19,812 nt of DNA, taken from positions 1-19,812 of the forward strand of contig JBKCGI010000014.1 of NCBI GenBank assembly GCA_046303515.1, given 5' to 3'. The position numbers were made by a program, and so were the translations under genes. The stretch is from M2408 sp046303515 (GTDB lineage: Bacteria > Bacteroidota > Bacteroidia > Flavobacteriales_D > Crocinitomicaceae). The notes beneath the pieces are model-generated. The model worked only from the letters and a program-made list of their open reading frames with translations. It did not search any database and had not been told where the DNA came from. Positions 1 through 8,070 of the stretch are shown here, one piece after another (position 1 is the first letter of the stretch; every line of letters starts with the position of its first letter).

Positions 1-30
1 CATTCTGTTCAAACTCTAAGAAATATAAAA

Positions 31-97
31 AGAATGAGGCTATTTCTATGTGTGAATATATCTGCTGATTATTTAGCCACATACGTGCTCTCATTCT
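31..97. repeat. Nested inverted repeats, possible leader hairpin
   Basis: AGAATGAG at 31-38 is matched by CTCATTCT at 90-97. Inside it TATGTG at 47-52 is matched by CACATA at 78-83. Read leftward, the outer stem is followed by five T residues, so it could act as a terminator or attenuator on the minus strand. A promoter-like box lies to its right at 129-136, and a CAT at positions 1-3 would be a minus-strand ATG at the very edge. One reading is therefore the structured 5' leader of a gene outside the window; the other is a distal terminator for queG. The rest of 1-242 holds no supportable gene. Confidence 0.35.
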
Positions 98-128
98 TTC
101 TCACTTTTACACTAAAATAATAATTTTA

Positions 129-136
129 CAAACATA
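129..136 (-). promoter_or_regulatory. Possible Bacteroidota -7 box (TATGTTTG), leftward
   Basis: The minus strand reads TATGTTTG, a match to the Bacteroidota -7 consensus TAnnTTTG. No clear -33 TTG lies at the usual distance. If used, transcription would start near 123 and read through the nested inverted repeats toward the left edge. In AT-rich intergenic DNA such a match can occur by chance, so the support is weak. Confidence 0.25.
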
Positions 137-242
137 GGAGAAACATAGTTTATCTTTCTAAAATAAAACAAGATAATTGCCAAAAAGTAAGATAAGAAAA
201 GAGAGAAAAGCAGAAATTTAAAAACAAAATGTAATCGAAAAT

Positions 243-1166
<924 letters not shown>

Positions 1167-1192
1167 AAAGCTCTATTTTTAAGTAAAGTTGT

Positions 1193-1210
1193 GACGTATC
1201 GTGATACGTC
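1193..1210. repeat. 18-bp palindrome between ruvB and queG
   Basis: GACGTATC and GATACGTC flank a central GT, forming a perfect inverted repeat with 8-bp arms. Neither side has a T-run of the kind expected for an intrinsic terminator, so it is more likely an interspersed palindromic repeat, a protein-binding operator, or an mRNA hairpin between ruvB and queG. The sequence looks like the short palindromes that recur between genes in Bacteroidota genomes, but I cannot count copies from one window. Confidence 0.6.
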
Positions 1211-1244
1211 CATACTTTATATCAAAAAAATGAATATCATATTT

Positions 1245-2270
1245 CTAAAATAAACCTCCTTGCACAAAACCTAAATCTCTTCCAAGATGTTTATAGGCTT
1301 TTTCGGTTACTTTTCTCCCGCGTGAAGTACGCATCAAAAAGCCTTCCTGAATTAAAAAAGGTTCATATACTTCTTCTAAAGTTCCTGCGTTTTCACCAAT
1401 AGCAGTTGCAATAGTTGTTAAACCAACAGGTCCACCTCCAAATTTATCAATGATGGCTTTCAAAATACGGTTATCCATTTCGTCTAATCCATAGGTGTCA
1501 ACATTCAAAGCTTCTAAGGCAATGTTGGTAATCTTGTTTTCGATGGTCCCGTCTCCCTTAATTTGTGCAAAATCTCTTACTCTTCGCAACAATGCATTGG
1601 CAATTCGGGGAGTTCCTCTACTTCTACTTGCAATTTGGTAGGCAGCTTCTTCCGTAATTGGAATATTTAACAAATCGGAAGAACGTTCAACAATGGATGT
1701 TAAAGTTTTGGCATCGTAATATTGCAAACGAGAATTGATTCCAAAACGAGCTCTAAGTGGAGAAGTTAACAATCCTGAACGAGTTGTTGCACCAATTAAA
1801 GTAAAGGGATTTAAGGCAATTTGAATTGTACGTGCATTTGGTCCGCTGTCAATCAAAATATCGATTACATAATCTTCCATTGCGGAATACAGATATTCTT
1901 CAATAACCGGACTCAAACGATGAATTTCATCAATAAATAATACATCGCCTTTATCCAAATTAGTTAACAAACCAGCTAAATCTCCAGGTTTATCTAAAAC
2001 TGGACCACTCGTGATCTTGATTCCAACTCCTAATTCGTTGGCTATGATGTTAGCTAAGGTTGTCTTTCCTAAACCGGGAGGTCCGTGTAATAATACATGA
2101 TCTAAAGGCTCACCACGTTGCGTGGCAGCTTGAACAAAGATTTCTAAATTTTCAACTACCTTTTCTTGACCAGCGAAATCTAACAATTTCTTAGGGCGCA
2201 AAACTTTGTCGTAGTCTTTCTCTCCGCTTTCTTCTACCTCTTTTCTATAATCAAATGATTCTTCTTCCAC
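1245..2270 (-). CDS. ruvB: Holliday junction branch migration helicase RuvB
   Basis: RuvB is the hexameric AAA+ motor that works with RuvA to drive branch migration of Holliday junctions, before RuvC cleavage, in recombinational repair. The 341-residue protein has the usual family length. It shows Walker A GPPGLGKT at 63-70, Walker B LFIDE at 111-115, sensor 1 GATTR at 160-164, and the arginine-finger region PLRARFG at 171-177. A C-terminal winged-helix domain follows, with GGGPVGL and the RTSRGR segment near the end. The start is GTG at 2268-2270; no in-frame ATG lies between it and the conserved LRP segment near residue 25. A promoter-like TATCTTTG box ends only 15 bp upstream of this codon and just beyond the coxA terminator, so ruvB is probably transcribed independently of the oxidase operon with a very short leader. 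queG follows and may be co-transcribed. Confidence 0.97.
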   Translation of the reverse strand: MEEESFDYRKEVEESGEKDYDKVLRPKKLLDFAGQEKVVENLEIFVQAATQRGEPLDHVLLHGPPGLGKTTLANIIANELGVGIKITSGPVLDKPGDLAGLLTNLDKGDVLFIDEIHRLSPVIEEYLYSAMEDYVIDILIDSGPNARTIQIALNPFTLIGATTRSGLLTSPLRARFGINSRLQYYDAKTLTSIVERSSDLLNIPITEEAAYQIASRSRGTPRIANALLRRVRDFAQIKGDGTIENKITNIALEALNVDTYGLDEMDNRILKAIIDKFGGGPVGLTTIATAIGENAGTLEEVYEPFLIQEGFLMRTSRGRKVTEKAYKHLGRDLGFVQGGLF

Positions 2271-2284
2271 AGGAAAACTTTTTT

Positions 2285-2292
2285 CAAAGATA
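2285..2292 (-). promoter_or_regulatory. Probable ruvB -7 box (TATCTTTG)
   Basis: The minus strand reads TATCTTTG, an exact fit to the Bacteroidota -7 consensus TAnnTTTG, directly after the T-tract of the coxA terminator. A start about 5 nt downstream would leave only some 8 nt before the GTG of ruvB. No good TTG is seen at -33, because that position falls inside the terminator hairpin. Confidence 0.45.
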
Positions 2293-2293
2293 C

Positions 2294-2327
2294 AAAAAAA
2301 ATAGGGGCATAATAATTACGCCCCTAT
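2294..2327 (-). terminator. Intrinsic terminator of the act-cox operon
   Basis: On the minus strand an 8-bp perfect stem, ATAGGGGC paired with GCCCCTAT around an 11-nt loop, is followed by a run of eight T residues. It begins about 20 nt after the coxA stop and is the only strong GC-rich hairpin plus T-tract in the leftward part of the window. It marks the end of the eight-gene respiratory transcript and separates it from ruvB. Confidence 0.88.
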
Positions 2328-2347
2328 CTAATATAAATTTTTATATT

Positions 2348-4165
2348 CTAGTGTCCTTCTTCTTCACCTTCTTTCAAAGGAACGATTTGAGAAACCCAAT
2401 CCTCTTCGTATCCTGGTTTAGAATAATCGTAAGGCCATCTGTGAACTTCAGGAAGTTCTCCTGGCCAGTTACCATGAATATGCTCAACTGGAGTTGTCCA
2501 TTCTAAAGTATTAGATTTCCATGGGTTTTCAACCGCTTTTGGTCCTCTATAGATACTGTAGAATAAGTTAAAGATAAAGAATCCTTGACCAATTGCAGCA
2601 ATAATTGCGAAAACAGTAATGATTACATTTAAGTCCATCATGATATCTAGAGTTGGTTGATCAAATTCACCGTACACTGAATAATCATAGTATCTTCTTG
2701 GTGCTCCTGCAATACCTACAAAGTGCATTGGGAAGAAAACCCCGTAAGCTCCAATGATAGTTACCCAGAAGTGAGCATAACCTAAACGTGTATTTAACAT
2801 TCTACCATACATTTTTGGGAACCAGTGATAAACACCAGCAAACATACCGAATACAGCAGACATACCCATTACAACGTGGAAGTGAGCAACAACGAAGTAA
2901 GTATCATGCACAGCAATATCTAAAGCTGAATCGGCTAAGATAATACCTGTAACACCACCAGTAATGAAAGTTGAAACCAATCCGATAGCAAATAACATCG
3001 CTGGAGTTAAAATTAAACTACCTCTCCATAAAGTTGTTAGGTAGTTAAATACCTTCACAGCAGATGGAATTGCAATTAATAAAGTTGTAAATACGAAAAC
3101 ACTACCAATAAAAGGATTCATTCCAGTAATAAACATATGGTGACCCCAAACAATAAACGATAGGAAACCAATAGCTAAAATAGAACCAATCATCGCTCGG
3201 TAACCAAAGATCGGTTTACGAGAGTTAGTTGCAATAATTTCAGATGATAAACCTAAAGCTGGTAATAATACGATGTAAACCTCAGGGTGACCCAAGAACC
3301 AAAATAAATGTTGGAATAACAATGGTGAACCTCCGTGGTTATCTAACATTTCACCACCAACAATGATATCCGATAAGTAGAAACTTGTTCCTGCAGACCT
3401 ATCCATCAACAACAATAAAGCAGCCGATAATAAAACTGGGAAAGATAACACTCCTAAAACTGCCGTTACCAAGAAAGCCCAAACTGTCAATGGTAAACGT
3501 GTCATTTTCATTCCTTTTGTTCTAAGGTTTAAAACGGTCACAATGTAGTTCAAAGATCCTAACAAAGAAGATGCAATGAAAATAGCCATAGAAACTAACC
3601 ATAAAGTCATACCCATACCAGAACCTTCAATTGCTTGAGGTAAAGCTGATAACGGAGGATAAATTGTCCAACCTGCCATTGCTGGTCCTGTCTCGATAAA
3701 CAAAGAAACAAGCATGATCAAAGATGACAAAAAGAACATCCAATATGACAACATGTTTAAGAAACCAGATGCCATATCACGAGCACCAATTTGAAATGGT
3801 ATCAATAAGTTAGAGAAAGTACCTGATAAACCTCCCGTTAACAAGAAGAAAACCATGATGGTACCGTGTATTGTAACCAAACCAAGGTACATATTTTCTT
3901 TCAAAATTCCACCTGGAGCCCAAGTTTCACCTAAGAACATAGATAAAAAGTCAGAACTTTCACCTGGCCAAGCCAATTGAATTCTAAACAAAATTGACAA
4001 TAACATAGCCACAATACCCATGAACACAGCAGTCATTAAGTACTGCTTACTGATCATTTTGTGGTCCATACTAAAAATGTACTTCGATACAAAGCCTTCC
4101 TCATGATGATCGTGGTGATCATGTGCTCCGTGATGTCCGTGTGCTTCGTGTGCTAAAGCTCCCAT
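2348..4165 (-). CDS. coxA: Cytochrome c oxidase subunit I (aa3-type)
   Basis: This is the catalytic subunit of the haem-copper oxidase. It reduces O2 to water at the haem a3-CuB centre in the inner membrane and pumps protons. Of 605 residues, the visible ligands are H100 (haem a, in IHGT), H293 and Y297 in GHPEVY (CuB and the cross-linked Tyr), H342-H343 (CuB), and H428/H430 in HFH (haem a3 and haem a). E295 in GHPEVY marks the A1 class. The D-channel Asp (D130) and K-channel Lys (K371) are present, so proton pumping is expected. The N-terminus is very rich in His between residues 6 and 21. The gene is last in the operon, 27 bp after coxB, and ends at a strong terminator. No subunit III gene follows. 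Confidence 0.97.
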   Translation of the reverse strand: MGALAHEAHGHHGAHDHHDHHEEGFVSKYIFSMDHKMISKQYLMTAVFMGIVAMLLSILFRIQLAWPGESSDFLSMFLGETWAPGGILKENMYLGLVTIHGTIMVFFLLTGGLSGTFSNLLIPFQIGARDMASGFLNMLSYWMFFLSSLIMLVSLFIETGPAMAGWTIYPPLSALPQAIEGSGMGMTLWLVSMAIFIASSLLGSLNYIVTVLNLRTKGMKMTRLPLTVWAFLVTAVLGVLSFPVLLSAALLLLMDRSAGTSFYLSDIIVGGEMLDNHGGSPLLFQHLFWFLGHPEVYIVLLPALGLSSEIIATNSRKPIFGYRAMIGSILAIGFLSFIVWGHHMFITGMNPFIGSVFVFTTLLIAIPSAVKVFNYLTTLWRGSLILTPAMLFAIGLVSTFITGGVTGIILADSALDIAVHDTYFVVAHFHVVMGMSAVFGMFAGVYHWFPKMYGRMLNTRLGYAHFWVTIIGAYGVFFPMHFVGIAGAPRRYYDYSVYGEFDQPTLDIMMDLNVIITVFAIIAAIGQGFFIFNLFYSIYRGPKAVENPWKSNTLEWTTPVEHIHGNWPGELPEVHRWPYDYSKPGYEEDWVSQIVPLKEGEEEGH

Positions 4166-4192
4166 TTATTTTTGTTTATTTAAGATTAATAT

Positions 4193-5458
4193 TTATTTAC
4201 TAGCCATTTTCAATGTATCTGCAGGTGCAGCTCCTTCAGCTGGTACTTCTGCAGCTGGCGCTGGTGCAGCCAAAAATACATCTTTAAATGTTTGTTTTTC
4301 TTTTGATTTCAACCAAGCTTTATATTGAGCAGGCGTATCAACAACAACAATCATTTTCATTTTGTAATGAGCACTTCCGCAAATTTTATTACACATTAAA
4401 ACGTAATTAAATTTAGGATTATTGTTTTTCTCTCTCATTTGAGCAGTAGTATACTTAGGATTCATTTTCAAACGAGTTGTCAATCCAGGTACAGTATTCA
4501 TCTGAGCCCTAAAGTGCGGAAAATACGCAGAGTGAATTACATCTTTTGCTCTAAAAGTTAATTCATAATCTTTATTTACACATAAATGCAAAGTATCTTT
4601 TTGAATGATATCATCATAAGCATGTGCATCTTTTTTCTTATTGTATCGTGCTTTCATTTGAATTAACATTCTTACTAAACGCGTTTTACGATCTAAATCA
4701 TTAACCATTTTTTCTCTATCTTCAGGAATAAAGATATTTTTTGGGTTATTTAATTTTTCCTCCAATTGTTTAATACCCATTATTGAACCGTCAGCTTTAC
4801 CAACTTGCATCAACATGATTGCAGAATCCAAAGATTCAGAAGTCATTAAACCTAACTCATTTTCTTGAGTAGTTAATTTATAGTCAAAACCACCCAAAAT
4901 GTTGTTAGTACCTGCATAACGAGCTGTCCAATCAAATTGTTTTGAAAATAACTCAATTTTAATTGCCTCTTTTTTAGAATCAGCAGTAACATCATTCCAT
5001 GTCTTCAAACCTAAGATAATAATTACAGCTAAAACAATTGCTGGAACAACTGTCCAAAGTAATTCTAATTTATTATCGTGCGGAAAGAAATAGGCTTTTA
5101 CACCAGGTTTTCTAACATATTTAAATGTAAAGTAAAACAATAATGAATTTGTAAAAAAGAAAACTATAATGATGATGATTAAATTCAAATTCAATAACCA
5201 ATCAGTAGTTTCACCATGCACAGATGCAGCAACTCCTCTACCGGTCCAACCGTATTTCATCATTAACCAGATAAAACCACCAAACATGATAAACATGAAT
5301 AAAAGCATCATATTCCCATTTAAACGGTTATCTCTATTTGAAATATCTTCTTCTCTTCTATTTCTTAGTTTTGAAGAAAGTTCGTAAACTCTAACAAGCT
5401 GAGCTAAGGCAACAACTCCTAAAACGATTACGATTAATGTGATTAATTTAAAACTCAT
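4193..5458 (-). CDS. coxB: Cytochrome c oxidase subunit II (CuA), extended form
   Basis: Subunit II accepts electrons through its periplasmic CuA site and passes them to haem a in CoxA. The CuA ligands are complete: H309, C356, C360, H364 and M367, with the spacing C-x3-C-x3-H-x2-M. The residue between the cysteines that is usually Glu (CSEICG type) is Lys here (CNKIC); since that residue ligates copper through its backbone, this need not impair the site. At 421 residues the protein is much longer than a typical subunit II of about 250-300. Four hydrophobic segments are visible near 3-22, 48-67, 88-113 and 131-151, where two are standard. A charged, helix-rich insertion of about 100 residues (roughly 185-295) separates the first beta strands from the CuA ligands. 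The C-terminus is Ala/Pro-rich. coxB lies between actF and coxA in the operon. Confidence 0.95.
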   Translation of the reverse strand: MSFKLITLIVIVLGVVALAQLVRVYELSSKLRNRREEDISNRDNRLNGNMMLLFMFIMFGGFIWLMMKYGWTGRGVAASVHGETTDWLLNLNLIIIIIVFFFTNSLLFYFTFKYVRKPGVKAYFFPHDNKLELLWTVVPAIVLAVIIILGLKTWNDVTADSKKEAIKIELFSKQFDWTARYAGTNNILGGFDYKLTTQENELGLMTSESLDSAIMLMQVGKADGSIMGIKQLEEKLNNPKNIFIPEDREKMVNDLDRKTRLVRMLIQMKARYNKKKDAHAYDDIIQKDTLHLCVNKDYELTFRAKDVIHSAYFPHFRAQMNTVPGLTTRLKMNPKYTTAQMREKNNNPKFNYVLMCNKICGSAHYKMKMIVVVDTPAQYKAWLKSKEKQTFKDVFLAAPAPAAEVPAEGAAPADTLKMASK

Positions 5459-5491
5459 TTTAACTTAATATATGAATGAATACTTTGCTTA

Positions 5492-6703
5492 TTAAATATC
5501 GTGGTGAATACTTTCATCCAAGAATGGGTGATTTTTAACTGTCAATGGTGCCTTAGTCAAGTTCTTCAAGATAACTCTTAAGAAAAGTCCTAAAGTCAAG
5601 ATCATCATCCCAATCTCCATAAATCCGATGAAAGCATTTTGTCCCATAGAACCGGCCATAATCATCAAATAAACATCAACCCAATGACCAAAAAGAACTA
5701 TAACACCAACAAATGTCAATACCCCAGCATGTCTTTTAGCATCTCTAGACATTAACAATAACATAGGGAATGCAAAATTTATTAAGAACATACCAAAGTA
5801 TAAAAACTTAAAGTGCTCAATTCTAGTTAAGTGATAAGTTGTCTCTTCAGGAATATTTGCATACCAAATCAACATGAACTGTGAAAACCATAGGTAAGAC
5901 CATAAGAAAGAAGTAGCAAAAGTCCATTTACCAATATCGTGAATATGACTTTCGTTAACATTTGGTAAATAACCTTGCTTTTTCAAGTACAATGTCAAAG
6001 TAACCAATACAATCATAGTTGAACACCACATTCCTGCAAAGATATACCATCCGAATAAGGTAGAAAACCAGTGAACGTCAACAGACATAATCCAGTCCCA
6101 AGCAGAAGTTGAACTAAATACCGCAAAGAAAACTAAAAACAAAGCAGCTTTTTTATAATTTTTAAAGTGAATATCTGTTCCACCAACTTCATCCTCTAAA
6201 CGAGATCTGTTTTTGAAACCTCTCCAAAAGATAAAATAAGTAGCTAAATAAACAATTGTTCTAATCCAAAAGAACATTTTATTTAAATAAGCATGCTTTC
6301 CTTCAATGATAGGATCATAATGATGATTTCCTGGAGTGTAGGTATCAGCGTCCATCCAAATGTAAATGTGTGCACCGTCCATTAAAGTAATTAGCAATAA
6401 TGTAACAATCATCAGGATAATTCCAACTGGTAAATAACCCATAATTGCTTCAATAACTCTTTTTACAGACGCATACCAACCTGTTTCAGTAGCATATTGC
6501 AAGGCTAAGAAAAACAAAGCCCCTAAACCAATTGCAAAGAAAAAGAAACTATTGATTAACATGTTACCTAAAACACGTTGTCCAAGGTGATGACCATGAT
6601 TGTGGTTCATCTCCATAAAAATACCGATTCCCGTAAAGAGCAAACCTACTGCCATCAAGACAATTGTGAAAAGATTTGCTTTTTTTGTAATTTTAAATTC
6701 CAT
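5492..6703 (-). CDS. actF: Alternative complex III subunit ActF (NrfD-like membrane subunit)
   Basis: ActF is one of two large polytopic membrane subunits of ACIII, the quinol:electron-acceptor oxidoreductase that replaces the bc1 complex in Bacteroidota. It is related to the NrfD/PsrC family. The 403-residue protein has about ten hydrophobic segments from the N-terminus (residues 12-30) to near the C-terminus (about 360-385), joined by short polar loops. A His-rich loop (MNHNHGHH, from about residue 32) follows the first segment, and another His pair lies near the C-terminus. In ACIII, ActC rather than ActF is thought to hold the main quinol site, with ActF proposed to take part in proton movement; this is family knowledge, not read from the sequence. 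It is placed by order between actE (17 bp gap) and coxB (33 bp gap). Confidence 0.93.
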   Translation of the reverse strand: MEFKITKKANLFTIVLMAVGLLFTGIGIFMEMNHNHGHHLGQRVLGNMLINSFFFFAIGLGALFFLALQYATETGWYASVKRVIEAIMGYLPVGIILMIVTLLLITLMDGAHIYIWMDADTYTPGNHHYDPIIEGKHAYLNKMFFWIRTIVYLATYFIFWRGFKNRSRLEDEVGGTDIHFKNYKKAALFLVFFAVFSSTSAWDWIMSVDVHWFSTLFGWYIFAGMWCSTMIVLVTLTLYLKKQGYLPNVNESHIHDIGKWTFATSFLWSYLWFSQFMLIWYANIPEETTYHLTRIEHFKFLYFGMFLINFAFPMLLLMSRDAKRHAGVLTFVGVIVLFGHWVDVYLMIMAGSMGQNAFIGFMEIGMMILTLGLFLRVILKNLTKAPLTVKNHPFLDESIHHDI

Positions 6704-6720
6704 TGTTCTATCGTTTCTAA

Positions 6721-7491
6721 TTATTTAACTGGTACTGCTGGTTTTGCCTTAGTAGTATCGCTAGCTGCAACAACTAAAGCTGCTGTACCATCTGCATTAA
6801 ACTTCCCGTAATCAGCATTTTGAAATTTACGAATATAGTGAACCAAAGTCCAAATTTCTTTTTTGTTCAATAGAGATGCATGTGAACCCATTGCTCCTTT
6901 ACCATAATAAATGGAATAAAACATTTGACCATCACCTAAACTAACTCTGTCTGCATAATTTGGAACACCAGAATAAGCTCCACTAACAACCATTGGGCCA
7001 TTACCGTCACCCTTTTCACCATGACAATGCATACATTGTGCAGCGAATAATTCTTTACCAGTTTTAAACATAGCATCACTATTTGCAGCTGTAAGCAATA
7101 ATGGATTCTTATCCATTGCCGCTTGATTGTACTCATAATCAGGTTCAGTATTTTTTGTAAATTCCCAACCAAATAAACCATGAGTTGAAGCAAATGCTGG
7201 AGATGCTAATCTGTGGTAAGGTAACATCAACATTACTTCAGCTTTATCTGTACCATAAAAAGGTATCGTATTGCTTGGAGGTGTTAAAGCTGATTGCTTT
7301 AAAGAAACATCTGGATTCAAACGTCCTCTTAATTCACCATAATCAACATACGGTTCAATTGCTGGAGAACGATACATATCTGGCATGTATTCTAAACCAG
7401 CGCTATCAGGATTGCTTGTACAAGAACCGATTACGATACCTGTTGCAACAATCATTGACACCCTTCCTACTATTTTAAATATTTTATTCAT
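6721..7491 (-). CDS. actE: Alternative complex III subunit ActE, monohaem cytochrome c lipoprotein
   Basis: ActE is the periplasmic monohaem cytochrome c subunit of ACIII. The 256-residue protein starts with a lipoprotein signal peptide: a basic start, a hydrophobic core, and the lipobox IGSC with Cys24 as the predicted lipidated residue, so it should be anchored at the outer face of the inner membrane. One haem motif, CMHCH, lies at 153-157, and a plausible axial Met is M201 in GKGAMGS. The rest of the fold (GDGNGPM after the haem motif and the C-terminal helix with WTLVHYIRKF) fits class I cytochrome c. The C-terminus is Ala/Lys-rich and disordered-looking. It lies 34 bp after actD, with a small palindrome in that gap, and 17 bp before actF. 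Confidence 0.95.
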   Translation of the reverse strand: MNKIFKIVGRVSMIVATGIVIGSCTSNPDSAGLEYMPDMYRSPAIEPYVDYGELRGRLNPDVSLKQSALTPPSNTIPFYGTDKAEVMLMLPYHRLASPAFASTHGLFGWEFTKNTEPDYEYNQAAMDKNPLLLTAANSDAMFKTGKELFAAQCMHCHGEKGDGNGPMVVSGAYSGVPNYADRVSLGDGQMFYSIYYGKGAMGSHASLLNKKEIWTLVHYIRKFQNADYGKFNADGTAALVVAASDTTKAKPAVPVK

Positions 7492-7512
7492 CTTTTAGAT
7501 AAATTATCAATT

Positions 7513-7525
7513 TCCGTATTACGGA
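7513..7525. repeat. Small perfect palindrome between actD and actE
   Basis: TCCGTATTACGGA is a 13-bp odd palindrome directly after the actD stop. In the mRNA it would fold into a 5-bp stem with a 3-nt loop. It is too weak and lacks a T-run, so it is not a terminator; it could protect or mark the junction between two cistrons. The six-gene complex needs equal subunit amounts, so a mid-operon stability element is conceivable but unproven. Confidence 0.4.
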
Positions 7526-8062
7526 TTATTTAACTTCTTTTTGATCTATTTCAATTACTCCAGTTGATTTTAACAAATCCTGAATTTCGTCAGCTGAAAA
7601 TTGTGAATTCTGCGACATTCTCAATTCCATAACAAACTTATCATCTGTTGTTCTTGGATCTGGATTTGATGCTGGAATACCTGGCAAAGTTTTATTTCTT
7701 AACAAATAAGTTATCGCCATACCGTGCGCAGCACACAAAACTGTAAACTCGAAAGTTACCGGAATAAAAGCTAAAATATTATCTAAGTAAGTAAAGTTAG
7801 GCTTACCCCCAAAGTTAATATTCCAATCTGTTATCATGAAATACCTCATTCCGATTGTAGCTAACATCGTACCTGTAATACCATATAAGAAAGCCATAAT
7901 TCCCAATCGTGTGTTTTTTACACCTATAATTGGATCTATACCGTGAATTGGAAACGGAGAAAATACTTCCGCAACTTTAATTCCTTTTGCAACCAATTTC
8001 TTTGCGCCATCTTTTAGCACATCGTCATCGTCGTACATTGCATATATAATCTTTTCTGCCAT
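7526..8062 (-). CDS. actD: Alternative complex III subunit ActD
   Basis: ActD is a small ACIII subunit of the DUF3341 type. The 178-residue protein has an N-terminal soluble alpha/beta part (residues 1-50, containing an acidic DDDD run and FSPFPIHGID), two hydrophobic segments near 52-73 and 96-120, and a polar C-terminal tail. Both tails are expected in the cytoplasm. The family packs against the ActC/ActF membrane core and carries no cofactor. It begins 8 bp after the actC stop and ends 34 bp before actE; this order is the standard one for the operon and supports the call as much as the sequence does. Confidence 0.93.
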   Translation of the reverse strand: MAEKIIYAMYDDDDVLKDGAKKLVAKGIKVAEVFSPFPIHGIDPIIGVKNTRLGIMAFLYGITGTMLATIGMRYFMITDWNINFGGKPNFTYLDNILAFIPVTFEFTVLCAAHGMAITYLLRNKTLPGIPASNPDPRTTDDKFVMELRMSQNSQFSADEIQDLLKSTGVIEIDQKEVK

Positions 8063-8070
8063 GATATTTA

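Noticed and set aside
34..120. A 28-codon open frame starting ATG AGG at 34, coding a hydrophobic peptide
   Set aside because: Such a length is expected by chance, there is no start signal or homology I can recognise, and the region is better explained by the inverted repeats.
7185..7478. A 97-codon plus-strand open frame
   Set aside because: It is the antisense of the N-terminal half of actE, which has a clear lipoprotein signal and haem motif in the other direction.
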